A stretch of DNA of 64,000 nucleotides from DAISKN01 sp964553925 (GCA_964553925.1 CAZKNR010000560.1:56301-120300); one strand, 5' to 3'. Shown: positions 25,204-34,077, numbered from the stretch's first letter. Notes: generated from the letters alone by a model not told the origin. Made by a program: numbers and translations.

Positions 25204-27965
25204 CAAACGTCTCCTTTGATTGGATCGACGGGGTTCACCGGGCTCTGAGGGGCCGCACCCTCTTCCTTCCGCAGGCGGCGAGCGGCGCGCGCCCCTTCAC
25301 GCTCGCGCTTCTCGCGGCGGATGAAGATGTAGACGCCCAGGAGGAACACCGGAATCGGAGGGAGCAGAACCGCGAGCGTGCGGATGCCGCTCTGGATCCG
25401 GCGGATCTGCGTTTCCATGCGCTCTTCGCTCGCCCGGACCTTCGCTTCCTTCCCCGATTCGATGTTCGCCTTCAGAACTTCGAACCGGCGGTTCTCCACC
25501 TCCTGGAGGTTTCTCGCCATAATCTGCTTCGTCTGCCCGTCGAGGTCTTCGCGGTTTGAAACCTCGGCCACCTTTTCGTCGAGACGCCTCTGAGCGGCGG
25601 CAAGGGCCTCCTGGGCCTCTTGCTCCGCCGCCTGCTCTTCCTCGGTCCGCTGCTCGATATACGACTGGGTCTGCGCCTCGACCCGGGCGAGGGTGCGGTG
25701 CCGGACCCGGCGGTTCCGGAGCGCGACGAACGAGTTGTCGCCGACGAGACTATCCATCGCGTTCAGGAAGAAGGTCACGTTGTCGAAGTTCAGGTTTCCG
25801 GGACCCAGTTTCCGGATCTCGAAGAACTGCTCGGAGATGAAATCGACGTCGGCGATGAAGATAGCGTGGAGTCCGGGCTCCACCTTCGGCTGCGCTTCCC
25901 CCTCCGTTTTTTCCGCCGGCTCCGCGGGCTTCGCCGGCGCCGCTCCCGTCACCTCCGCGGCCAGGGTGTAGACGACTCCCTCGGGGCGGTGAGGAAGGTT
26001 GCGGTTCAACTGCGCGCCGAGAAAGCTCCTCTGCACCATCTGGAAGTAGGGGAACCGCCCGGAGAACTCGCCGGTCTCGAGGAGCGGACGATACGTCACG
26101 CCCTCTCTCGCGCCCGACTCGACGTGGCCGGGATAGAGGAGAACCACTTGCTCGAGAGAGGCGCTCGCGACGTGGCTCTGGTTGAAGACCTCGGGGTTCT
26201 GATTGCCGCGCCCGAGAAACACGACCTCCGGCGGCAGGTGCGCGAGGTCGGGGTGCGGGTTGTAGCTGTCCCAGGCGATCATCGCCGGGTCCCATTGGAA
26301 CCCGAGCTCCGCGAGGAATCCCCGGATATCCCCTTTGGGCTCCGGAGGCGGCTGCCCCTGACGCATGAAGGGATTCATGCCCGCGCCCGGCTCCTCGGCC
26401 GGGGCGAGTCCCATGTTCACGATGGGAAGCGGATCGTCGAGGAGGAGGGCCGGCGTCCCTTGCTGGATGAAAGCAAGTAGATTTTCCATCTCCTCCTGGT
26501 TGAGGGAAGAGGGGAGCACCGCCAGCACCCCGTCCACCTTCTCTCCGATCGCGGCCCGCGGATTGATCTGCACCACCTCGTACTGCTTCTTGAGCTCGTC
26601 GACCACCGACCACGAGGGGGTGGACTGCATGGTGTTGAAGTCGAGCCCGCCGAAAAGCTTGAGCTGTGTCGTGACCACGCCGATTTTCTTCCTCTCGGTA
26701 TTGGCGACGACGCGGATGCTTCGCGCGATCTCGTACTCCGCGGGGAGCCCGCGGTCGAAGAACGGGACGACCTGCTCCTCGGCGCCGCAGGTGAACGCGA
26801 GGCCCATGAAGACTTCGGAGAACCCGGCGCGCGCCCCCTCGAGGTTCGGGATCTCCCGAGCCTGGATTCCGAATTTCTCGCGCGCTTCCCGCGCCTCGTC
26901 GCTGAAGGGCTCGGTATCGTGGATGACGAGCTGGACCTTGCTTCCGCTCGCCGACGCGATCTCCTTCAGGAGGCCGACGACGTTCGCCCGCGTCTGGACG
27001 TAGGGCTCGGGAACGGTGGGGCTGACGTAGGCCTGTACGAACACCGGCCGGCTGGAATCGAGCTCGCGAAGGAGGCGCCTGGTCTCGGGGCTCAGCGAGT
27101 GGAGCCTCTCCGCGGTCGTGTCCGCCCTGAGACCGAGCCGGCCGACGAGCGCGAGCCCGGAGACCGCGATGACCAGGATCGCCGCGGCGCGGACGAGGTG
27201 ATGGGTCGACATCTTGAGACCCTCCGCCTCCCGGGGCCAGTGGCGCCGGCTCACGAGGAGAACGTTCAGGTACAAGAAGAAGCCTCCGACCACGAGGAAG
27301 TACAGGAGGCCCGTGAGGCTCACGACACCGCGGCCGAAGTCCTCGAAGTGAGGAAAGACCCCGAGGGGCTGAAGGAGCCTTGCCGCTCCCTCGCCCGCGA
27401 CCCTGGCGAGAGGCTGAAGGAAGACGCCGATCCCGCAAAAGACGGCGCCGAGGATGAAGGCGATGGTCACGTTCGAGGTGAGCTGCGAGGCGACCATTCC
27501 CACGGCGATGAGCGAAGCTCCCGCGAGCCAGAAGCCGAGGTAGTTCGCGAACATGAGTCCGACGTCGGGGCTTCCGAGCCAGAGGAGCACCACCACGTGG
27601 CTCAGCGACAGCACCAGAGCGACGGTATAGATGGAGAGAACGCCGAGGTACTTTCCAAGGACCACTTCGAGATCCGTCGCGGGAAGCGTGAACAGGAGCT
27701 CGTCGGTTCCGAGCCTTCTCTCCTCGGCCCATACCGACATGGTGAGCGCGGGGACGAAGAACGCCAGGAGGTAGGGAAAGACGGCGTTCAGAGAGTCGAG
27801 GTTCGCGAGGTTATTGAGGAAGAACCGGTCCTGCCAGAAGGCCGCGGCCGCGCTCAGGAAAATGAAGAGGGTGATGAATACGTAGCCGGTGGGGTTGCTG
27901 AAATACATCCGAAGGTCGCGCTTGACGATCGCGCGAACGACGTTCCAGTTGATTCTCTGTATCAT
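25203..27965 (-). CDS. Fused ABC permease (GldF-like) and GldG-like auxiliary protein
   Basis: 920 residues joining two proteins that are usually separate. Residues 1-about 250 form an ABC-2 permease with six hydrophobic segments (NPTGYVFITLFIFLSAAAAF; VWAEERRLGTDELLFTLPA is the typical ABC-2 cytoplasmic motif). From about 255 (STHHLVRAAAILVIAVSGLA) a new transmembrane segment opens the GldG/IFT52-like domain (HSLSPETRRLLRELDSSRPV, QINPRAAIGEKVDGVLAVLP), then a coiled-coil stretch (about 790-870) and a last transmembrane helix (LLPPIPVFLLGVYIFIRREK). Its start overlaps the ATPase stop as ATGA. In Bacteroidetes GldA-F-G serve gliding; elsewhere the operon's substrate is unknown. Confidence 0.85.
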   Translation of the reverse strand: MIQRINWNVVRAIVKRDLRMYFSNPTGYVFITLFIFLSAAAAFWQDRFFLNNLANLDSLNAVFPYLLAFFVPALTMSVWAEERRLGTDELLFTLPATDLEVVLGKYLGVLSIYTVALVLSLSHVVVLLWLGSPDVGLMFANYLGFWLAGASLIAVGMVASQLTSNVTIAFILGAVFCGIGVFLQPLARVAGEGAARLLQPLGVFPHFEDFGRGVVSLTGLLYFLVVGGFFLYLNVLLVSRRHWPREAEGLKMSTHHLVRAAAILVIAVSGLALVGRLGLRADTTAERLHSLSPETRRLLRELDSSRPVFVQAYVSPTVPEPYVQTRANVVGLLKEIASASGSKVQLVIHDTEPFSDEAREAREKFGIQAREIPNLEGARAGFSEVFMGLAFTCGAEEQVVPFFDRGLPAEYEIARSIRVVANTERKKIGVVTTQLKLFGGLDFNTMQSTPSWSVVDELKKQYEVVQINPRAAIGEKVDGVLAVLPSSLNQEEMENLLAFIQQGTPALLLDDPLPIVNMGLAPAEEPGAGMNPFMRQGQPPPEPKGDIRGFLAELGFQWDPAMIAWDSYNPHPDLAHLPPEVVFLGRGNQNPEVFNQSHVASASLEQVVLLYPGHVESGAREGVTYRPLLETGEFSGRFPYFQMVQRSFLGAQLNRNLPHRPEGVVYTLAAEVTGAAPAKPAEPAEKTEGEAQPKVEPGLHAIFIADVDFISEQFFEIRKLGPGNLNFDNVTFFLNAMDSLVGDNSFVALRNRRVRHRTLARVEAQTQSYIEQRTEEEQAAEQEAQEALAAAQRRLDEKVAEVSNREDLDGQTKQIMARNLQEVENRRFEVLKANIESGKEAKVRASEERMETQIRRIQSGIRTLAVLLPPIPVFLLGVYIFIRREKREREGARAARRLRKEEGAAPQSPVNPVDPIKGDV

Positions 27966-28717
27966 GACGCCGCCACCTCCTCGTCTTGGGTCAGCCGGTA
28001 GAAGCGGGCCTCGAGAGAGCCATTCTCCTTGAGCTCCGCGGGCGTCCCCTCGAACACCAGCCTTCCGTTATGGACGAACAGGACGTAGTCCGCGATGGCG
28101 TCCGCCTCCTGGAGGATGTGGGTCGAGATGAGGATGGTCTTGCTCCGGCCGAGCTTCTTGATGTTCTCGCGAAAGTGCCGGATCTGGTTCGGGTCGAGAC
28201 CCGCGGTGGGCTCGTCCATCACCAGGACCTCGGGGTCGTGGAGAAGCGCCTGCGCGAGCCCGACTCTCTGCCGCATCCCTCGAGAGAGCTTTCCGATGGG
28301 CTTCTCCATCACCTGCTCGAGGGCGCAGAGCTCGCGGACGGCGGCGATCCGCTCCTTGACCTTCGCGGTCCCGAGCTCCCTCGCTTCTCCGAAGAACTCG
28401 AGGAGCTCCATCGGAGTCATGTCGGGGTAGAGAGGACCGTTCTCCGGAAGATAGCCGAGGCGCTTCGAGGCCTCGATTCTCTCCCGGTGGACGTCGAGCC
28501 CGGCGATCCGGGCGGCCCCCGCGCTCGGCGCGAGAAAGCCGGTGAGCATCTTCATCGTCGTCGTCTTTCCCGCGCCATTCGGCCCGAGAAACGCCACGAT
28601 CTGGCCCTGGGGAATCGAGAACGTGATGTTCTCGACGGCGATGAACGGGCCGTAGTACTTCGTCAGGCCTTGCGCCTCGATCATCGTTTTCGAGGCATTC
28701 GAAGAACCCTGTTCCAT
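27962..28717 (-). CDS. ABC transporter ATP-binding protein, GldA-like
   Basis: 251 residues. Walker A GPNGAGKTTTMKMLTG (about residue 45), signature LSRGMRQRVGLAQALL, Walker B EVLVMDEPTAGLDPNQI and H-loop ISTHILQEADAI are all intact, so it should hydrolyse ATP. LGYLPENGPLYPDMTPMELL is typical of the ABC-2/GldA branch. GGGGAGG lies upstream of the ATG. First gene of the three-gene operon with the fused permease-GldG protein and DUF4340; overlaps of 4 and 1 bp indicate coordinated synthesis. Confidence 0.9.
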   Translation of the reverse strand: MEQGSSNASKTMIEAQGLTKYYGPFIAVENITFSIPQGQIVAFLGPNGAGKTTTMKMLTGFLAPSAGAARIAGLDVHRERIEASKRLGYLPENGPLYPDMTPMELLEFFGEARELGTAKVKERIAAVRELCALEQVMEKPIGKLSRGMRQRVGLAQALLHDPEVLVMDEPTAGLDPNQIRHFRENIKKLGRSKTILISTHILQEADAIADYVLFVHNGRLVFEGTPAELKENGSLEARFYRLTQDEEVAAS

Positions 28718-28838
28718 GAAGCTTGTTACCTCCCCTGATTAAGGATGCGAACGGCCGCCCCGGCAGGGCGCGGAACTCACGATTCTAGGCCAAACGCTAT
28801 CCCTCGATCCAGGCGCTCTGGATTAACATCCGTCCACG

Positions 28839-31367
28839 ATGGGATCCCGGCGTTTCCTGGTTCCGGAGGTCGTCCAGTCCTCGGGGATGGACTGCGGGCC
28901 CGCCGCGCTCAAAAGTTATCTCGAGGGTCACGGAATCTATCTCAGTTACGGCCGGCTGCGCGAGGCCTGCCAGACCGAAGTGGATGGAACCTCGCTCGAA
29001 ACGTTGGAGGAGCTAGCGTCCGGCCTGGGAGCTCCCGTCGAGGAGGTGCTTCTCCCGAAGGACTCGGTGCTCCTCGAGGAAGCGCGCGCGCTCCCCGCCA
29101 TCGCGGTCCTCCGCCTTCCGAATGGAAGCGCGCACTTCGCGGTCGTCTGGAGCTTCGCTTTCGGGGTGGCGCAGGTGATGGATCCCGCGCACGGCCGGCG
29201 CTGGCTCACCCGGGAGAAGCTCCTCGATGAGCTCTTCGAGCACCAGATGCCCGTCCCCGCCTCCGGCTGGCGGGAGTGGGCGGGCTCCGAGGAAAGTCTC
29301 GCCCTTCTTCGCCGCCGTCTCCGCGACCGCGGCGTTTCCGCGGAAACGTCCTCGCGTCTTATCGGTACTTCGGTCAGAGACGAGAGCTTTCGGTCCCTCG
29401 CCGCTCTCGACGCCGCCATTCGATGCGCGCGCCGGGAAAAAGACCTCGTCGCCCTCTTCGAAAAGGCACGCTCTGACTCGGGCGCCATACCTGAGGAGTT
29501 CTGGTCCGTCCGTCCCGAGGACGCCGAGCTCGTTCTCCGCGGCGCGGTGCTCCTCCGGCCCGCGAAAGGGGGAGCCACTCCCGGCGGCGTCTCGCTTCCC
29601 GCCGCCGTCGCGGCCGCGAGGGACGAAGAGCCGATACGTCCTCTGCGCGAGCTTTGGGAGCGGCTCCGAAAGGACGGTCTTCTCGCCCCCGGTCTTCTCG
29701 CGGCGACAACCGTCGCCTCGGCCGCCGCCGTCGTCTTCGAGGGGTACTTCTTCCGCGCCTTCCTCGAGGCGCCGGCGCTCCTCCTCCCGCTTGGTCTTTT
29801 CCTCGCGGCGGTGCTCCTCCTCGACCTCGGTTCTTTCACCGGCGAGCTTCGCCTCGGGCGGAGGCTCGAGCGGGGACTGAGGCAGGCATTCCAGCGGAAG
29901 ATCCCGAGGCTCTCGGACCGGTACTTCGGAAGCCGTCTCACCTCCGACATGGCCGAGCGACAGCACAGCCTCCACCAGATCCGGAAAGTCCCGCGGCTCG
30001 GAAGGCAGATCCTGCGCGAAGGGGTCGAGCTCCTCATCACGACGGGAGCGATTCTCTGGCTGGCGCCTTCGACCGCTCCCATCGTTCTCATAGCACTCCT
30101 CGCGTCCATCGGGATTCCGATTCTCGGCCATCCCTTTCTCTTCGAGCGCGACTCCCGCGTGCGGAGCCACCTCGGCGGACTCTCCCGCTTTTATCTCGAC
30201 GCTCTCCTCGGGCTCGTGCCTCTCCGCGTTCACCGGGCGGAGGGCGCCCTCGCCTCCGAACACCGGACCCTCCTCGCCTCCTGGGGGCGAGCTCGGCGGG
30301 GGCTCCAGCGCGCCGTGGTCTGTCTCGAAGCCGCTCAGTTCGCTTTCGGCTACGGGCTCGTCGTCCTCCTGGTGTTTTCGTACCTGCGGGGAGGCGGCGA
30401 CCCCGGCTCGGTACTTCTTCTCGCATACTGGGCTCTGAACATACCGGTCCTCGGACTCCAGCTCGTTCGGCTTGTCTCCCGCTACCCGGAGCCGCGCAAC
30501 GTACTGCTCCGGGTTACCGAGCCCCTTCGGGCGCCCGAGGAGCTTTCCGTCGCTCCTTCGAACGGCGCTTGCGGAGAAACGCCTTCGAGCGCCGGCGCCG
30601 CGATTCGTCTCGAGAGCGTGAGCGTTCGCGCCTCAGGGCACCGTCTTCTCGAAGCCATCGATCTCGAGATCGCGCCCGGAAGCCACGTCGCCGTCATCGG
30701 ATCTTCGGGGGCGGGAAAGACGACGCTCTTCGGTCTTCTCCTCGGGTTCCACTTTCCGGAAGAGGGAAGGGTCGTCGTCGACGGGTCCCTTCTCACCGGC
30801 GCCCGCCTCGCGGAGTTCCGCTCTAAAACCGCGTGGGTGGACCCCGCGGTTCAGCTCTGGAACCGGAGTCTCGAGGAGAACCTGCGGTACGGAAACGACG
30901 AGGCCCGCGATCTCACCGAGGCTACCTCTGTCCTGGGCCCGCTCTCTCTCCCGCTCGAGACGAAGCTCGGCGAGGGAGGCGCTCTCGTCTCCGGAGGCGA
31001 AGGGCAAAGGGTCCGGCTCGGACGAGCTTTCTTGAAAAAGGACGTCCGGCTGGCGCTTCTCGATGAGCCCTTCCGAGGGCTCGACCGGGAGACGCGTACG
31101 GATCTTTTGCGCCGCTCTCGCGCTCACTGGAAAGAGGCCACGCTTCTCGCGATCACCCACGACGTGAGCGAGTGCGAAGGCTTCGACCGCGTGCTGGTCC
31201 TCGAGAACGGGCGTCTCGTCGACGACGGTGTTCCCTCGGAGCTCCTCGGCCGGGAAGGCTCTCGGCTTCGGCACCTTCTCGAGGTCGAAAGGGAGCTCGA
31301 GCACCTCTGGTCCGACGGGAGCTGGCGCTCGTTTCGCCTCGAGAACGGAAGGCTCATCGATGCGTGA
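28839..31367 (+). CDS. C39 peptidase-containing ABC transporter
   Basis: 842 residues. Residues 1-about 130 form a C39 leader-peptidase domain: the nucleophile Cys is in VVQSSGMDCGPAALKSYLE (about 19), the His in GSAHFAVVW (about 90) and the Asp in VMDPAHGR (about 106). An unusual region of about 150 residues (about 140-285), rich in Arg, Glu and Ala and without a recognised domain, separates it from a poorly conserved membrane domain (about 285-570). The ATPase follows: Walker A GSSGAGKTT (about 625), signature VSGGEGQRVRLGRA, Walker B ALLDEP, H-loop ITHD. At the Q-loop the sequence reads AWVDPAVQLW, not the usual Gln. Such proteins cut and export double-glycine-type peptides. No cognate precursor gene was recognised nearby. 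Confidence 0.82.
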   Translation: MGSRRFLVPEVVQSSGMDCGPAALKSYLEGHGIYLSYGRLREACQTEVDGTSLETLEELASGLGAPVEEVLLPKDSVLLEEARALPAIAVLRLPNGSAHFAVVWSFAFGVAQVMDPAHGRRWLTREKLLDELFEHQMPVPASGWREWAGSEESLALLRRRLRDRGVSAETSSRLIGTSVRDESFRSLAALDAAIRCARREKDLVALFEKARSDSGAIPEEFWSVRPEDAELVLRGAVLLRPAKGGATPGGVSLPAAVAAARDEEPIRPLRELWERLRKDGLLAPGLLAATTVASAAAVVFEGYFFRAFLEAPALLLPLGLFLAAVLLLDLGSFTGELRLGRRLERGLRQAFQRKIPRLSDRYFGSRLTSDMAERQHSLHQIRKVPRLGRQILREGVELLITTGAILWLAPSTAPIVLIALLASIGIPILGHPFLFERDSRVRSHLGGLSRFYLDALLGLVPLRVHRAEGALASEHRTLLASWGRARRGLQRAVVCLEAAQFAFGYGLVVLLVFSYLRGGGDPGSVLLLAYWALNIPVLGLQLVRLVSRYPEPRNVLLRVTEPLRAPEELSVAPSNGACGETPSSAGAAIRLESVSVRASGHRLLEAIDLEIAPGSHVAVIGSSGAGKTTLFGLLLGFHFPEEGRVVVDGSLLTGARLAEFRSKTAWVDPAVQLWNRSLEENLRYGNDEARDLTEATSVLGPLSLPLETKLGEGGALVSGGEGQRVRLGRAFLKKDVRLALLDEPFRGLDRETRTDLLRRSRAHWKEATLLAITHDVSECEGFDRVLVLENGRLVDDGVPSELLGREGSRLRHLLEVERELEHLWSDGSWRSFRLENGRLIDA

Positions 31368-32904
31368 CTCCAGCCTTCCCCGGCTCGTCGTCCTCTCAGG
31401 GCTCTTCGGGCTCTGCTACGCCGTCGACTATGCGCTCTTCGTCTTGTCCTGGTGGCTCCTCGGCCGGGGTGTGCTCGTGACTCCGATCGATTCCCGGCTC
31501 CTCTACGCCTGGGCGCTGGTCCTCGCCTCGATGCTCCCGTTCCGGATGCTCTCCACCTGGTCCGCGGGCGCGATCGCGGTTTCGGCAGGAGAGCTCCTGA
31601 AGAAGCGGCTGCTCGAAGGAGCGATGCGCCTTGACCCCGACGAGCTCCGCGCCGACGGCGCCGGGAGAAATCTCGCGCGGGTGTTCGAGTCGGAGGCGGT
31701 CGAGACTCTCGCCCTGAGCGGCGGCCTTCTTTCGTTCGCGGCCTCGATCGAGCTTCTGGTCGCTTTCGGGATCGTGACCCTGGGCGCGCGCGCCTTCCTC
31801 GAGGGCGCCCTTCTCGCGGCGGTTCTTCTGCTGTTCGGACTGCTCGCGCGCCGTTACTTCGAGGAGAGGCGGCGCTGGACGGACCATCGGCTCGAGATGA
31901 GCCACGACCTCGTCGAGAAGATGGTCGGACACCGCACTCGGCTCGCGCAGGAACGACCGGAGCGATGGCACCTTCGAGAGGAGGAGGACCTCGCGACTTA
32001 CGGGGAGATGTCGCGGCGAGTGGATCGCCTGTACTCCTGGATCCAGGCGCTGCCCCGTCTCTTCCTTCCCCTTGGAGTCCTCGGTCTCGCGGCGGAACAT
32101 CCAAATCTGGCAAACCTGGCAAACCTGGCAAACCTGGCAAATCTGGCGAATCTGGAGCGCCTCGCGGTCGGGCTCGGAGGCGCGATCCTCGCGGCGCGGG
32201 CGATGGCGAAGCTCGCGGACGGCTTCGCGGATCTCGTGGACGCCGCGATCGCTTGGAAGCGAGTCGCTCCCCTTTTCCACGCGGCCGCGCGGGAGCCGGC
32301 GCTTGCCGAGCCTGCGCCGCCGGCGAAAGGGCGGGTCCTGGTCGAGGCGAGAGGCCTGTCCTTTATATATCCTCACCGCTCGCGCGCGGTCCTCGAGGCG
32401 GTGGGCTTCGACCTCGCCCGCGGCGATCGGGTCCTCCTGACGGCGCCCTCGGGCGGAGGCAAGTCGACGCTCGTGTCCCTGGTGAACGGGCTTCGGAAGC
32501 CTTCCGCGGGAACGCTTACCCTCGACGGGAGAGTCGCAACCGCTCCGCAATTCCACGAAAACCACGTCTTCACGGACTCCTTCGTTTTCAACCTCGTCAT
32601 GGGACGCGCCTGGCCCCCCTCGGGCGCGGACCTGAGGGAAGCCGAAACTCTCTGCCGCGAGCTCGGGCTGGGAGAGCTTCTCGAGAAGATGCCGGGGGGT
32701 ATGAACCAGATGGTGGGGGATACCGGCTGGCAGCTGTCGCACGGAGAGAAGAGCCGGCTCTTTCTCGCGCGGGCGCTCCTTCAGGGGTCGGAGCTCGTCC
32801 TCCTCGACGAAAGCTTCGCGGCCCTCGACCCCGAGAACATGCAGAAGGCCCTCCTAACGGCTCGCGAGCGCGCCCCGAGCCTGGTGGTGGTGGCGCACGT
32901 GTAA
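31360..32904 (+). CDS. ABC transporter half-protein, partner of the C39 transporter
   Basis: 514 residues from the ATG at 31360, which overlaps the C39-ABC stop by 8 bp. The N-terminal half is a degenerate exporter membrane domain (VVLSGLFGLCYAVDYALFVL, FLEGALLAAVLLLFGLLARR). A six-unit NLA repeat lies at about residues 249-266. The ATPase has Walker A TAPSGGGKSTLVSL, signature QLSHGEKSRLFLARALL, Walker B LVLLDESFAALD and the H-loop His in VVVAHV, after which the protein stops at once; typical subunits continue for another 30-40 residues. It probably pairs with the upstream protein as a heterodimer. The abrupt end may reflect truncation, though critical motifs remain. Confidence 0.78.
   Translation: MRDSSLPRLVVLSGLFGLCYAVDYALFVLSWWLLGRGVLVTPIDSRLLYAWALVLASMLPFRMLSTWSAGAIAVSAGELLKKRLLEGAMRLDPDELRADGAGRNLARVFESEAVETLALSGGLLSFAASIELLVAFGIVTLGARAFLEGALLAAVLLLFGLLARRYFEERRRWTDHRLEMSHDLVEKMVGHRTRLAQERPERWHLREEEDLATYGEMSRRVDRLYSWIQALPRLFLPLGVLGLAAEHPNLANLANLANLANLANLERLAVGLGGAILAARAMAKLADGFADLVDAAIAWKRVAPLFHAAAREPALAEPAPPAKGRVLVEARGLSFIYPHRSRAVLEAVGFDLARGDRVLLTAPSGGGKSTLVSLVNGLRKPSAGTLTLDGRVATAPQFHENHVFTDSFVFNLVMGRAWPPSGADLREAETLCRELGLGELLEKMPGGMNQMVGDTGWQLSHGEKSRLFLARALLQGSELVLLDESFAALDPENMQKALLTARERAPSLVVVAHV
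32104..32157 (+). repeat. In-frame 9-bp tandem repeat (six units) in the ABC half-transporter
   Basis: Six consecutive units of nine bases, (AAT/AAC) CTG GCA, the last ending in GAG, encode Asn-Leu-Ala repeats. Three internal units are identical. The unit length is a multiple of three, so changes in copy number keep the frame. Confidence 0.9.
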
Positions 32905-32979
32905 CATTCCGAGGAGAAGAAGTGGGAGTGATGGATGAAAATCGGAGCGTCCATGAAAAACCTATCGGGCTCGATCGCG

Positions 32980-33213
32980 TCAAGAGTCGAGCAGCGATTC
33001 CTCTTCGTGCATCAACTCGTCGAGAGTCTCCCGATCCACTGACAGAGATCCCCAGGTTGCGTCGAAGACACGGCCGGTTTCCCGCTCGATCCCCTTCGAG
33101 CGGCGACGGTAGAATTCCAGCGCCTCGCTCATCTTCTTACCTAGCCGCGCGGATTCGAGCTTGAGCCTTCGGAAGAGCCCGCGGTCGAGCATCGTGCTAA
33201 ATTTCCGCTTCAC
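32980..33213 (-). CDS. VapB-like antitoxin, orphan
   Basis: 77 residues from the GTG at 33213 (VKRKFSTMLDRGLFRRLKLE). The opening resembles the VapB-like pattern (basic start, S-T-x-L-D, then LFRRLKLESARLGKKMSEAL), an N-terminal ribbon-helix-helix-type DNA-binding segment. The C-terminus (FDATWGSLSVDRETLDELMHEEESLLDS) matches the toxin-binding tail found in acidobacterial VapB-like proteins, though this rests on memory. No PIN-domain toxin gene lies beside it; ExbD is 29 bp upstream. A weak ribosome-binding site leaves the start uncertain; a second candidate is the ATG at MLDRGLF. Confidence 0.55.
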   Translation of the reverse strand: MKRKFSTMLDRGLFRRLKLESARLGKKMSEALEFYRRRSKGIERETGRVFDATWGSLSVDRETLDELMHEEESLLDS

Positions 33214-33242
33214 TTCAGGATAGTACCTGAAAAGAGGACTCG

Positions 33243-33644
33243 TCAGGATTTCGGCGGATCTCGCGTGATGAGCGAAACCTCCGCCACCCCCGCTCGGCGG
33301 CACAGATCCATCATCGCGAGCACCCGACCGTAGTCGAGAACCTCGCTCGCTTTCAGGAAGAGGGTCTTGTCGACCCTCCGCTCCATCATCGAAGAAAGCT
33401 TCGAGGGCACCTCGGCTTCCGCGATCCGCTCCCGATTCAAGAACAGCGTACCGTTCTCCCGCATCGAGAGAACCAGCGTGGTTTCGTCCCCGGGATGCTC
33501 CTCCGGGTTCTCGGCCTCGGGCACCGTTACGTCGACACCGGGTTTGATCAGGGGGGTGACCACCATGAAGATGATGAGGAGCACGAGCATGACGTCCGCG
33601 AGCGGAGTCACGTTGATCTGACCGTTGAGACGCGAGACGGGCAA
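33243..33644 (-). CDS. exbD: ExbD/TolR biopolymer transport protein, solitary
   Basis: 133 residues, starting with TTG at 33644 behind an AGGGGG ribosome-binding site. The family pattern is clear: a short cytoplasmic N-terminus, NVTPLADVMLVLLIIFMVV, which contains the essential transmembrane Asp (ADVMLVLLIIF), then a periplasmic domain ending in a TolR-like fold (DKTLFLKASEVLDYGRVLAMMDLCRRAGV). ExbD works with ExbB and TonB to energise outer-membrane receptors. No exbB or tonB is beside it, so it must use partners encoded elsewhere, possibly for receptors such as the one at 4-7 kb. Confidence 0.88.
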   Translation of the reverse strand: MPVSRLNGQINVTPLADVMLVLLIIFMVVTPLIKPGVDVTVPEAENPEEHPGDETTLVLSMRENGTLFLNRERIAEAEVPSKLSSMMERRVDKTLFLKASEVLDYGRVLAMMDLCRRAGVAEVSLITRDPPKS

Positions 33645-33688
33645 GAAGCACCCCCTTAATTTCGAATCGCGTCCGGCGCCGGAGGCGT

Positions 33689-33764
33689 CTTCCCTGCAAC
33701 GTTGGACACCGAACCGAGCGAACGGGTTCCGACTTATGATGGGCCGCTATCCGGCAAGGAGGTG
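33689..33764 (+). repeat. Direct repeat copy 1, upstream of the nucleotidyltransferase module
   Basis: About 76 bp, from CTTCCCTGC to AAGGAGGTGA, nearly identical to 34622-34700 in the same orientation; only a few substitutions and short indels separate the copies. It contains TATGAT and a perfect Shine-Dalgarno sequence, so it looks like a copied promoter and translation-start region. Here the Shine-Dalgarno precedes an ATG (33768) that opens only a short, unconvincing frame. Confidence 0.85.
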
Positions 33765-33810
33765 AACATGGTGGCGCCGTCGCCGGCGACGCTGTACTCT
33801 TGGTTGAGGC

Positions 33811-34077
33811 ATGGAGAAAGCTACAATGGATTCGCGTGGCGCGGACTTTTCCATGAAGACCGTGGGCCGCAGAATCGAGGAAAATGAAGTTGCCCTCGAT
33901 GAGGCGCGGCAGTTGCTGCGTACCGCTGCCGCGTTCCGGCCGGCCGATGTGCTTGTACCCAAAGGGCTCTACCGATTCTCGAGCTTCGAGGAGGCGGACC
34001 GTTGGATGAGAGAGACGATAGCACGTACTCTCGCGCACCACAGGTCGAGGATCTCGTCCGGATCTGTCGCTCGCTGA
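33811..34077 (+). CDS. Small protein partnered with a nucleotidyltransferase
   Basis: 88 residues if started at 33811; ATGs at 33826 and 33853 (MKTVGRRIEENEV) are alternatives. No domain is recognised. The C-terminal part (PKGLYRFSSFEEADRWMRE) has a pattern I have seen in small proteins encoded just before nucleotidyltransferase-like genes. It overlaps that gene by 76 bp in another frame, suggesting coupled expression as in toxin-antitoxin pairs. Function is inferred from context only. Confidence 0.55.
   Translation: MEKATMDSRGADFSMKTVGRRIEENEVALDEARQLLRTAAAFRPADVLVPKGLYRFSSFEEADRWMRETIARTLAHHRSRISSGSVAR

Noticed and set aside
25750..27732. 660-codon minus-strand frame overlapping the fused GldF-GldG gene
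   Set aside because: Same strand but another frame, Arg/Pro/Gly-rich; the GldF-GldG frame has clear domains and transmembrane pattern.
32104..32157. CRISPR-like array
   Set aside because: Units are contiguous 9-bp coding repeats without spacers.
33768..33887. 39-codon frame right after repeat copy 1
   Set aside because: Although an ideal Shine-Dalgarno precedes it, the product has no recognisable pattern and it overlaps the better small-protein frame.
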